64,000 nt of DNA from Dipteronia dyeriana (Eukaryota; Streptophyta; Magnoliopsida; Sapindales; Sapindaceae): assembly GCA_032871835.1 (NCBI GenBank), contig CM065296.1, positions 56,139,288-56,203,287 on the forward strand. Direction: 5' to 3'. Position 1 is the stretch's first letter. The number at the start of each line of letters is the position of its first letter. The notes beneath the pieces are model-generated. The model did not search any database. It had not been told where the DNA came from and was given only the letters and a program-made list of their open reading frames with translations. A program made the translations under genes and the position numbers. Shown here in pieces: positions 33,279 to 44,397 of the stretch.

Positions 33279-35580
33279 GGGTCCCATCCTACAGCTGTTT
33301 TTCAGACTGTTTTGTTTTTATTTTTCAAAAACAATTTCGAAAATGTGTTTGTTAACCGTTGTTCATTTTATTTTCGAAAAAAAAAAATGAAAAACAAAAT
33401 CAGTGTTAAAAGTGAAAGATTTGAAAAACACAAAATACTTAGGGCCCGTCCTATAAGCGTTTTTCAGTTGCTGTTTTTTGAAAACAAAAATGAAAATGAA
33501 AATGAAAATAGTATTTTTGGTTTCATTTTCGAATTCTGAAAACGCGTCTGGTAGCAAATACTGAAAGCTGTATTTTGAAAATGAAAACGGAAAAAACGCG
33601 TCTGGTAGGTTAACCGAAAACTATCAAAAATTGAAATATCAATTTTAGTATTTTGTTTAATATTATTACAACTATAAAAAAAATTAATTAAATAATTAAC
33701 CAATATAATTTTTGTATTGTAATTTTTAAATTAAACAAAAGTAACACATCAAAATTAATTCAAAAAAACATAACAAAAAAATGAATTAATCAAAACTAAA
33801 CTCTTAAATTATAAATAAATAATTATAATTTATATATATTATTATATAATATTTATAATAATATATTAAATATTATTACATATATTATAATTAATATTTT
33901 ATATATTAAAAATTATTATATTTTTTATATATGAAATATGATTATATTTTTATATTATATTTTTATATATAATAATGTCATATATATATATATAATAATA
34001 TATTATATATATTTTTACATATTATTATTATATATTAATATAATATTATTTCATAATATTTACATAATTATAAAATATTCTATATTATAATATATTATAT
34101 TTTATATAATATTTTTATATAGTAATATATATTATAATATTATATATATTATATATCAATATTCTATAATAATATATATATCAATATTCTATATTATTAT
34201 ATATTATAATATATATAAACTATATTAAAATATTATATATATAATATGATATCATTTATATTAATATATATATTATATTAATTTACTAATTATGTAAATA
34301 TTATAATATATAATATTTTGTATAATATTTATATATAGTAATATTATATATATTATATTATATATATATGATATATAATATTATATATTTTAATATTCTA
34401 TAATATTATATATAATATATATTATATATTAATATTATAATATTCTGTTATAATATATATTTTAATAATATATATATATAAGAGGGGCACTTTGGTAATT
34501 TAAAAATCGTGTTCGTCTTGTCCTAGTCATATCAAATGTATAACAGTACAATTAATAGTTTAAGATTTTTTTTAATATAAAAAAAGTGGAAAACAAAATG
34601 AAGAACAAAAACGAAAAACGAAAAACAAGTATTTGTGTTTTTCAAATCTTTCACTTTAAACACTGGTTTTGTTTTTCATTTTTTTTTTAAAAATAAAATG
34701 AAAAACGGTTAACGAACGCGTTTTCGAAATTGTTTTTGAAAAATAAAACGAAAACGGACTGAAAAACAGCTGCAGGACGGGGCCTTATTTTTTTGTTTTT
34801 CATTTTTTTATATAAAAAAATAATTTTTTTAAACTCTTAATTGTACTATTATACGTTTTTATATGGTTAAGACAAGACGGGACAAGATTTTCAAATGACA
34901 AAAGTGTCCCAATTATATATATATATATACTATAACTATTATATATATATTATAATATTATATAATATATATGTAATAATATTATAATATATATATATTA
35001 ATACTATATTTATTATGACATATTATTTACAATAATATATTACATAATATTATATATATATATATAATATCATTTAAAATAATATATTTTATAATACAAA
35101 TTATAATGTATGTAATAATATTTAATATATAACTTATATATTATTATAACATGTATATATATATATATTAAAATAATATATACAGTTATATTTTTATTAT
35201 ATTATATATATATTATAATTATTTATTTATAATTTAAGAGTTTAGTTTTGATTAATTCATTTTTCGATATATTTTTTTTAATTTATTTTTGATGTGTTAT
35301 TTTTGTTTAATTTAAAAATTACAATACAAAAATTATATTGGTTAATTATGTAATCAATTTGTTTATAGTTGTAATAATATTAAATAAAATGCAAAAATTG
35401 ATATTTCAATTTTTGATAGTTCTTGGTTAACTTACTGGATGCGTTTTTTCTTTTTTCATTTTCAAAATGCAGTTTTCAGTATATGCTACTAGACGCGTTT
35501 TCAGAATTCGAAACTGAAAAAAAAAAAAACTATTTTCATTTTCATTTTTATTTCTGAAAAACAACAACAAGACGGGCCCT
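33279..35580. mobile_element. Nested/interleaved palindromic elements with nearly pure AT core
   Basis: Three pairs of inverted arms can be traced. Pair 1: 33279-33432 with ~34627-34784 (ends GGGTCCCATCCTACAGCTG / CAGCTGCAGGACGGGGCC). Pair 2: 33441-~33835 with ~35210-35580 (ends AGGGCCCGTCC / GACGGGCCCT). Pair 3: 34481-34600 with ~34790-34910. All three outer ends share a GGGCCCGTCCT...GTTTTTCAG consensus, so they are one TIR family. Between arms lie ~0.65 kb and ~0.3 kb of almost only A and T (33800-34480, 34910-35210). No ORF. Order is pair1L-pair2L-AT-pair3L-pair1R-pair3R-AT-pair2R, which simple nesting does not explain. Confidence 0.7.
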
Positions 35581-35881
35581 AGGTGTCCTTAAATATAAAC
35601 TCAAAAATTTCGTAAGTAATTAATTCTCTACGGGGTTGACTCTTGCTAGTCCATTATACTATCGATATGATTTGAGCATTTGTAAGGTTTGAAGAGTATT
35701 GCTAACCACCAACAAGTTTTTGACGTCGATATCTAGGAATTAAATTGTAATACCCCAATCCCAAGAAATCCAAGCCCAAACACATATAACTCAATTCATG
35801 TTCAAACGCAAAAGCTAACCAAGCCTAAATTGGCCTAACCCAATTAGTATTGAAGAGGCAACCAACTGCCCGCAAACAAAG
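35581..35881. other. Unassigned interval
   Basis: No ORF or repeat recognised between the palindrome and the next hAT-like element. Confidence 0.5.
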
Positions 35882-36851
35882 TAAGGTGGGAACAAAATCA
35901 GAAACCGAACCGAACTGATTCTAACCAAACCAAAACAAGGGTGTTCGGTTCAATTTACATATTCTATTCAGTTCAAACTGGTTTGGATTTCGAAAAACCG
36001 AATAGTTTTCGTTTCAGTTCGGTTTTGGATATCTAAAACCGATTTGAGTCGATGAACCACACTATATAAGTGAAAAAAAAATACTAATCCTTTTATCTCT
36101 TTCAGTCACTATTTCTTCTTCAATCTCTTGAATGACTCTTTCCATCATTTCAACATCTTAGACTCGCCAACCCAAACTCTTGCCTGGAAATCTATCATCA
36201 GATGCTAAACTCCCCAAATTATTGCCATAAATTTCGTTTTAATTAGATTCTTCTTCTGTCTTTCTATTTTTCTTCTTCTTCTTCTTCTTCTTCTTCTTCA
36301 GAAGTTGATGAAAATCTCATTTTTGCCCAAAGGTGTTCCTTCCAACGCTGTAAATTCTCCCAAAAAAAATGCATTTTACTGACTCGAAACCGATACTAAC
36401 AAATGGGTATTGCTTGATTTTTTGATAAATCTCATGTTTTCAATCGCATAGTTATATAGTAGATTATCAAAGAGTTTTCTTTATTTTTATGCTATTATTT
36501 TTCGTTGGTTATGAATAAAGTTGATGGATCTAACATTCAATGACGGAGGGACTGGTTGTGGATCTTTTTCTGTGTGGTGAAACAAAATTTGTTTGTATTA
36601 TATATTGTTTTCATTAGGGTTATTGAAGTAGATCAATAGATCATGTAATTGGTGGCAAGTTCAATCTGAGGCACAAGATTGGGGGTGGGTCATTTAGGGA
36701 GCTTTATTTCCCACCTAAACCGAATTGAACCAAATCGATCAAAAACAGTCCAGTTTAGTTCGGTTACCATCTCTTAATCGGTTTAAACCATTTCAAATTT
36801 CTCAAAATCGATATATTTTTGGTTCAGTTTGGTTTTGGTGCCCACCCCTTA
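35882..36851. mobile_element. hAT-like non-autonomous element (~970 bp)
   Basis: Left end TAAGGTGGGAACAAAA and reverse-complemented right end TAAGGGGTGGGCACCAAAA resemble each other and hAT termini. Subterminal parts are packed with 'aaccgaacc' / 'ggttcggtt' motifs in both orientations. A (CTT)n tract and UTR-like sequence fill the middle (36100-36330). I could not find an 8 bp TSD, so the limits are tentative. Confidence 0.5.
36268..36298. repeat. (CTT)n microsatellite
   Basis: About ten CTT/TTC units inside the hAT-like element. Confidence 0.9.
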
Positions 36852-36947
36852 TAGGAAGACAGTTGACGGCTTCTAGGTGATCAAGATTGAGGAAAAAGAG
36901 AAAAAAAAGGACAAAAAGAATAGATAAAAAAACTATGCACTAGACAT

Positions 36948-37783
36948 CACTGTTCTAGTAAACGTTGGGTGTTGTTAATTAGGCGGAGACCCGGCGCCTT
37001 ACACCTAGGCCGATTAATCAGAAAATTTATTACTAACTTGGTGGGAGTGTGGTGGGACACAACTAATTTTAAAAAAATTAATATGGGCACATCCATTATT
37101 GTTGGACTCACCATCTGACTTTGACTTCACAACAACAAAGTACCATCTTCATTTCTTTACCACAATAATACCATCAATAATTATTCATTTCAATACAAAA
37201 ACACTCTCTCATCTTTATCAGATAATTACACATTTCTACGACATTTGTCTTCATCTTCTTCTTTTAATTGTTTCTTTCTCTCTCTCTCTCTCTCTTTCTC
37301 TCTATCTTCATCATCTTTATCAAATATGGTTTCAACGCACAAACACACGATATCTCTTTCCATCTCTCTTTATCTTCTTCGTTAAATCTTTCTGTGTTTT
37401 GAAGATGAGTTCCAGTAAGACCAGATCTACATCATTCTTCTCATCTCCAAAATCTGAGATCGGCTTTCGGCGTCAGACATCGGTGACTGAATGGTGGCAG
37501 GCGGAATGAAGCTTGTTTGAAACTTTCAATGTTTAGGTTTGTTTGCCTGTTTGTTAAAAGAAGAAGCAAAGAACTGAAGAGTGAAGTCTGATTTCTGATG
37601 AAATGATGTCATTTTTTTAAAAAGCCATGTCGATTCAACGACTTTGACTTCGCCTAACCGATTTGGCCGATTAATCTGCAATTTGACCAATTAATCGGTC
37701 ACTGATTAATAAGGCCAATTTTGGCCACTTTGCCTCAATTTACTGTTGACTGAGCGCATAAATAGCCGATTTTTTAAACATTG
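36948..37783. mobile_element. hAT non-autonomous element (836 bp) with captured leader-like sequence
   Basis: Left end CACTGTTCTAGTAAACG, right end reverse-complemented CAATGTTTAAAAAATCG. Flanks CTAGACAT (36940-36947) and TCAGACAT (37784-37791) agree at 6 of 8 bases. Subterminal 'ccgattaatc' motifs occur at both ends (37010-37020; 37655-37710). The middle holds a CT-rich leader and a short ORF. Confidence 0.6.
37405..37509 (+). pseudogene. 34-codon exon-like ORF inside the hAT element, unknown origin
   Basis: ATG at 37405 after a CT-rich leader (37270-37320), reading MSSSKTRSTSFFSSP and ending TEWWQAE at a stop. Base composition is less AT-rich than the flanks. I do not recognise the product. 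Its position between hAT ends suggests a captured first exon, but it could be chance. Confidence 0.3.
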
Positions 37784-37878
37784 TCAGACATACATTAAAT
37801 AAGTGATTTCAGTTGATGAAGTTCGGAATATAGTGAATGTAGTTATATTATTTGAGATCCAAAATTAAGTTTTTTATA

Positions 37879-38055
37879 TGCTAGGACCTCAATTTATTAT
37901 TGGCTTATTTCATGACAAATCACATTGAGGATGTTTGTGTAACAAGTAGCATAGGTTCTCCAAGTATGGTTTTCTCGAAAACATGCTTCCGGTCATCTCA
38001 TGAACTTCAAAAGGTAGTTCACTTGTGCTTAATTATCTTTGAAGAGGTTTTAGTT

Positions 38056-38093
<38 letters not shown>

Positions 38094-39679
38094 ACACACT
38101 TACATGCATTTAAGTTGTTATACATTTGTTTCTTATTGATCATGTGTGCATTCTTTCAAAATCACACTTGCAATTCATTTCTATATTTAAGTGTTGTTTT
38201 GTGTTATGTCCATACTTACAGATTGTGTGCTTGTTTAACGCGTTGAGTGACCATTTGAAAAGGACATATTCTTCTCTTGTTTTGAATTTTTGTTACATGG
38301 TTTTTTCAATGAGTTTCGGCATTATTGTTGTTGTCCAAATCTGAACTTTGGTGACACATTTGACCATAACACATTCTAAAGACATCAAAATAATGTTTTG
38401 CTAATTAGAGTGGAAAGTAGACATCCATACCTTTCCAACGGTATAATATACGAAAGGTTTGGATGTCGTTTAGTAATGTTTTTTGACCTTAAAATTTCAT
38501 GTTTTGAATTTACCACGGTGCTCATCGTTTAGCGACCGCGATTTGAACCACGGTATGCACCACGGAAGTTGGCAGTGGTATGGGTGTTCTGGTGTGCATG
38601 AGTGAGTGCACGGGTCCCACCCATACACTGCTATTTTTGGGCAAAAACCTTTTGCTTTGTGTCATTTTTCACCCTATATATGCATCATCTTCTTCCCCGT
38701 ATAGACCTAGAAGTGAGAATTTCCAGATCCTAGTGAGAGAAAGAGTTCCCTTAGAGATAGAAAACTTCAGGCTTTGTTCTTTAACTCTCCAAACAAAAAC
38801 ACATCATTCATTCATGAATCAAACATTTTCTAGCTTCATCTAGGATGTATTCTTGCATGTGTCTTGATCACTGAGTTGACTTGGTAAGTTGAACAAAAAC
38901 CTATCTTTGTTGATTGTTTTTACTTTCCAAGATTTTGTTTATATTACATTTATTAGTTGATTAAATGCTAGGACTCTATTTATTGCATCTACTTATGATT
39001 TACATTGCATGTTTTGTTTGTGATAGCTAGCATTTAGGGCATATTTACCCTCTAGCTAATTAGGTCTTATTGATTGCATTTTATGATTGCATTTATTTCC
39101 TTTGCCTTATTATGACAATTTAGGTTGATTTGGCTTGTTTGATCATTAGATTGTTTGATTTGCATCTCAACATCTAATTAAGCATTTCGTGTCTTGTTTT
39201 GCACTCTATTGCATTTAGAATATATTCATATAATCACATAGGTTATTGATCTCTTATTTGAGAGTTAAGTCTTGTGACTACAAGGTGTAGTGCACTATGT
39301 ACAAGTAAGTGAAGTTTTGCAACCAAGGTATGGTTGGCAAGCATTTATCAAGAATCATTGTAAAGGCCCGTTGGGTAGTAGTGGTGGGTTAGTGACCGAG
39401 AATGGTGTGACTATAGGTTAACCTAGGTTGTAAACATCATAACAATAGTAGATTTGAGGATCAAAGTGGCTAAATGGTTAGTCCGTGGTTTTTCCCTTGT
39501 TGAAGGGTTTCCACGTAAAAACCAAGTGTTATTTAATTTCTACATTTCATACATGAATTTGTATGTTTGTTTATGGGGTAAATTTTTAATATTGACTAAT
39601 AAAGAAAAGTTGGTAATTACCTTAATTAAAACCTATTCACCCCCCTAGGGTGTTAGACACACGCCTATGTTTATTTTCA
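37879..39679 (+). repeat. 5' LTR of element D
   Basis: Starts TGCTAGGACC, ends TTTTCA; 1801 bp. TATA-like 'ccctatatatgc' at ~38674, preceded by a GC-richer patch (38510-38640) with inverted pieces such as 'gagtgcacgggtcccaccc'. A (CA)n tract at 38056-38100 is shared in part with 51840-51890. Confidence 0.88.
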
Positions 39680-39681
39680 AT

Positions 39682-39692
39682 TGGTATCAGAG
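39682..39692 (+). other. Primer-binding site of element D
   Basis: TGGTATCAGAG followed by CGGG, two bases after the LTR. Confidence 0.9.
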
Positions 39693-39799
39693 CGGGTTCC
39701 TAGACAAAATTAGGTGATCAATGCTTTTGTTTGTGTGTCTTGCATTTGATTGCATTTTGATTGTTGCACTCATTTGCATTCATATTGAACCAAACACTT

Positions 39800-41803
39800 T
39801 GAGTGAATTTGGGGTGAGTAAAAAGGGTGCATCAAGTGGTGAGACCACCACTACACAAAGAGGATAATTACTCCTCATGGGAGAGGAAGATAGAGTCCTT
39901 TCTATCGGCGATAGATGATAGAGTTTGGATAGTGATTAAAAATGAATACACACCACTAACCATGAACATCAAAGATAGAAGTAGTGTGCTCAAGCTAAAG
40001 TCTTTAATAGAGTTCCTAAGAGTTTGAAGCCTCGAATTGGATCAACAACAACAAAGCGATACATGCCTTATTTAGTGCAACGGATGAGAATCAATACAAA
40101 CTCATCTGTATCACCAAAAGTGCACATGAAGCTTGGAAGATCCTAGAGACAGCACATGAGGGAACCAAAGTGGTAAAGGATTCCAAGCTCCAAGTTCTCC
40201 AAATGCAATTTGAGATAATTAGGATAGAGGTGGACAAGTGCTTTAATGACTTCCAAGTGAAGTTGATGAACATTGTGAATCAAAACCATCAACTTGGTGC
40301 CCCATACTTGGATATGAGGATCAAGCAAAAGATCATGAGGTCACTACCTCCTAGATTCTAATCCAATGTGATGGCTCTTGAAGAAAATAGTGAATGCAAG
40401 AAGATGAAACCGAGTGAAGTGATTGGAAGGCTCATTACCTATGAAACTAGATAGGACTCTTCAACCATATCACCCAAGAATAAAATGGGAATAGCCTTCA
40501 AGACCTCCAAGATTGAGAATGAGGAGGATGAACCGGATGAAGAAATGGTTTTGATGGTGAAGAGATTCAAGAAGTTCATGAAGCTACAAAAGAATGGTTT
40601 TAGCTCTAAAGGGAATAACTTCAAGAAGAAGAGCCACTTCAAGAAGATTGAGCTAAGTAAAGATAAGCCAAGTAAAGGGGGTTCAATGCTTTAAATGTGA
40701 AGGATTCAGGAATATCTACAAGGATTGTGGTAACTTGAAGGTCAAGAGAAAAGGAAAGGCGGTGGCCACCTTATCAAGTGATAATAGAAGTGAAGAAGAT
40801 TCCTCAAATGATGAGGAACTTGTAATTAACTACATAGCATTTGGAGCCTCCCATGTGGAAGATGTAGAAAAAGGCAACAAGGCCTTAAGTTGTGACTATA
40901 AAGGATGATGTAAAGATAGAGTAGCTAGAAGTGATTTTATAATGCTACCAAGGGGGGAAATGATGAGAGCATCTAATCCTCAAGTGATGAAGAGAAGGAG
41001 AAACAAAATAGAAGATGACTCAAGTAATGAGAGTTCCTCATCACACTCCAACAAAGTGATTGGTAAAGGTTTGGACCTTGAAGACTTCATCCAGTACTTT
41101 GAAGACTCTAGGTTGAAAAAGAAAAGAGAAATTCAAAAATTGAAGGAAGAGAATCTCAAGCTTACAACCGATGTGATTCACTTAAATGAAAAAGTAAGGA
41201 GAGTCTCTGCTTGCCAAAATGATCGGCACTGAAAAGCTTAACAAGATGTAGGGGCTAAAAAAGAAACCAAATGACAAGAGGGGTCTTTGGTATGTTAATG
41301 ACAAGGAAACCCCATTTTCGAACAAAATTGTATTTGTGAAAGGAAATGGCATCAAGGAAGTTTCACCTCCACAACATACATGGAGGAATATTGAAATTGG
41401 AGAGTCATCCAAAAGTGACCAAGTGAAGATACAAATGAAGAATGGAGCTAAACCTCAACCACCAAGAGCTCCACCTCCAAGCTTCTATCATCAAAAAAGG
41501 CAAGCCAAGCAAACTCAACCAAGGAAGGATGGCAATCTGGTTCAACAACAAAGAAGGAGAGAACTGGCACAACACCAAATGAGACATTAAATGCATGACA
41601 AGTCTTCAATGACCTTTCAAAAGAATATGGTATAACTCCTAATTTATACCTACTTGTCATTTTTATGGTGATGATGGGCATATTAGGCCAAATTTGCATA
41701 AGTATATTAAAAAATGTAGGGTTAAGAGCATGATGGAGAGGAATAGACTTAGAAGGGCCAATATGCATGTGCCTATTAAATCTAAAGTCAATGATCATTG
41801 GAA
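39800..41803 (+). pseudogene. gag-like gene of element D, 5' part (interrupted by element E)
   Basis: Fragments in several frames follow the B gag: UBN2 pieces (39827-40027 YSSWERKIESFLSAI; 40170-40361 LQVLQMQFEIIRIEVDKCF...QKIMRSLPPRF), Lys/Glu linker (40485-40694), knuckle 1 near 40685-40730 (CFKCEGFRNIYKDC, His changed to Asn), acidic region and coiled coil (41010-41215, LKEENLKLTTDVIHLNEKV), basic Gln/Pro region (41336-41590) and knuckle 2 near 41655-41700 with two Cys lost. The frame runs into element E at 41803 and resumes at 50229. Many stops; inactive. Confidence 0.8.
41799..41803. other. Left TSD of element E (TGGAA)
   Basis: TGGAA here and at 50224-50228 bracket element E, as expected for Copia integrase. 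Confidence 0.8.
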
Positions 41804-42958
41804 TGTTAGGATTATGCTCGATAGCAAGAGTGTAATAGTGTAATTAACAATCTTTTCATATGAATAAAGTGATTTCTAGTTTAACAAATCTTATAGCATT
41901 TATAGTTTAATTATTATAATTGTCAAAAGTAAATAATCATAAGGTCAAAAGACTATGAGAAAATAAGAATTGTTCATACATCTAGATATGTATGAGGTAG
42001 ACACAATTCTTTAGTTAGTCTTGAATAATATTCACAACTTAAGATAGAAGGTTGGGGGCCTTTATCTTGTAAAAGTTGTAGATTCTTTTGCTAGCATTTA
42101 AGTGGGATCAAATGTGTTATGATGAGTCTAAAATCATCAAAGGGTGGTGCCTTTGGGCAAAAGAATTTAGTGCACTGGGTGCATTGAATAGGATCAAAAT
42201 GAAATACTTTATCTAGAACCGTCAATGGATAAAAGTTTTCATTTGAAGATAATCGGAGAGTCTATCTCAATCCTGAGATAAATGATGGACTTATGGTTGC
42301 AAGTGTTATCATTGGAGCTATCAATGAGTACGAATATATAACATAGTCTATCCTCGATAGTTTGGTGGTATTCATTTGTTAATCGATATAGGACTTCATT
42401 TATAGATATGGGCATCGTGGCTCCATTTATTGAATGAGAGTAGAATACCATCATATGGATGTTTTAAGGTATTGGATATTAAATCTTAACATTAAGTTTT
42501 CAATAGTGTCTATTGAAACATGGCTTCTGGACAAGTCAAAATATCCAAGTTTAAAATGTGGTCATATGAGTAAATATGGCAACTTAGAGAGCTATAGACA
42601 GTCTATGAGCTCTGGGCGATTACTGGTATTTTTCACGAGGATACACTTTCTCTAATAAGATTGTAACTAATAAAGAAAAGATTTTGTTAGTCTCCATCCT
42701 CAAGTATACAATTTAAAGAAAGGGAGTCCACACTCCTAGGTGATTCACATTCGTGATTGGATTGGAAGATCTTACGGAATCAATTCGGCACTTGTTCAAT
42801 CATCATGAGAAAAAGGTACGATACTTTTATATATATCAATTAATCTAGGGTTAAGGTTCTTGTTGCATAAAGGGAAAATATTTTTAATACGCAAACCTTA
42901 AATTTCATTTTTTTTATTACTCTTCTGTTGCGTTTTTGAACCCATTATTTTCCTTACA
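41804..42958 (+). repeat. 5' LTR of element E, with internal deletion
   Basis: Starts TGTTAGGATTATG, ends TTTTCCTTACA. It is 1155 bp, whereas the other two copies are ~2.43 kb. The missing ~1.27 kb lies between 'ataagattg' (42662) and 'taactaataaag' (42663), corresponding to about 48652-49928 of the 3' LTR. The joined sequence has no obvious long homology, only TTGT at the junction. Confidence 0.85.
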
Positions 42959-42960
42959 AT

Positions 42961-42971
42961 TGGTATCAGAG
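42961..42971 (+). other. Primer-binding site of element E
   Basis: TGGTATCAGAG, two bases after the LTR. Confidence 0.9.
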
Positions 42972-43097
42972 CCTGGTTGTACCCTTAATTAATTGATGTA
43001 TGTGTACGTGAATCCTTTTCTTCTTATTGTATATATGCATGTTTTAGAAAGAGATGGCACTCTAGGTATTCACATATATATTTACATTGAAATGTAT

Positions 43098-43157
<60 letters not shown>

Positions 43158-44397
43158 GTGGTTTGTTATTGCTCAGCTTTGGTCTTAGAATTTCAATGTA
43201 TTTTATTTTGGGATTGTAACAAGAATGGTGGTCTATTATCACCATAATTTCCTTCTTGGTAGTTGCTAAGTTTTTTTTTTTATTTTGTTGTTGTAATAAA
43301 AAAAAACTGTAGTATTTTATTATTTAAATTCTTCTGTAATACATTCAAGTTTCGAAGACTCGAATGTTTGAAGAATATGGAGCAATCGGAACACGTTTGG
43401 GACCGTGCGAGCCGTAACAACGAACGTGCGTGCGAATAGAGAACAACCACGTTTGTTGTGGCATGGGCTATGCATGGGAGCCCTTTTGGTAGCCATGGGC
43501 TACGCATGGGAGCCCTTTATGGGTTTATGGCATGCACATGCCCATGGGTAAGGGAGATGGGTGCGCACGCCCATGGGAGGTAGCCAAGGGAGTCCGAACG
43601 ACGAAGGTCGCGTGAAGACTTGTTCGCCAAGAAAGGAGTTCTTGTATTCCAAGATATATGTAATTTACTTGTTTTTCTAGGATGGACCAAAATTGTAGCT
43701 ATTTATATGTTTGTAAATATTGCAATGTTTGTCATTGTTTGATAACATGTCACAAAGAATAGGAGTACCATTCATATATCTCTTTTGTTATGAACATGCA
43801 TTGAATGGTTTAAGTATCTAAATAGGCATCTAAATAACTTGGTAAATCATTCTTTAGAATTCGATCACACGCCTTAAACAATTGAGTGGGAGAAGGTGTT
43901 TTGGAACACCTATGGCCTCCAAGTTTAGTTGAGCTTTATGTTTCGTGAATAACCTCCCAAGAGGTATTCATGAATGGAATTTAGCAAGATACTTCCTTAC
44001 AAGGATAGACTAGACAATTAGCCCAAACGATATCTACTCTCAAATGAGGGATATTCGTGAGAGATTATATTGAAGGTCGATAGCTTGGTAACACACTCAA
44101 TGTGAGTTTATTAATATCCTCCCAAGAGTTCTTGTTAATAAAATGACAAGGCTAAAATTGAAAACGTTGGTTGTTATGTTAACAATTAGGTGGGACCTAG
44201 TCCAACTAGTAAATGTTGCGAACTCCTAAAGGAGGCGTGACGTTTATGGGTGTTGGATCACCGTTGAATTTTTATGATTGAATTATTTCATTTAATTCAA
44301 GATAAATATTCAAAAGTGCTTAATCATGATTATTTACTTATATAATTTTTGTTATTAAAAAGAAATTATAACCCCATCCCTAATCAATATCCTAAAA
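42972..44397 (+). other. Leader region of element E
   Basis: Non-coding, with a (TA)n tract at 43099-43150 and a 'gcatgggctaYgcatgggagccctttt' direct repeat at 43460-43530. Frames here are artefacts of the TA tract. Confidence 0.6.

Noticed and set aside
33363..33703. ORFs with FIFIFIFVF-type repeats
   Set aside because: Artefacts of 'gaaaatgaaaatg' repeats in the palindrome arm.
34485..35210. Replication origin or centromere-like AT block
   Set aside because: Composition alone is suggestive, but the AT tracts are bounded by inverted arms of transposon type, so an element core is the simpler reading.
42239..42655. ORF pairs recurring at 42239-42655, 48256-48606 and 55682-56059
   Set aside because: They recur because they lie in the three copies of the element E LTR; the sequence has stops in different places and shows no codon-like conservation.
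3112..42971. TGGTATCAGAG sites as tRNA genes
   Set aside because: They are 11-base primer-binding sites; no cloverleaf can be drawn around them.
42993..43247. 84-codon ORF and its antisense partner
   Set aside because: Driven by a (TA)n tract giving IYIYIYIY; no real protein.
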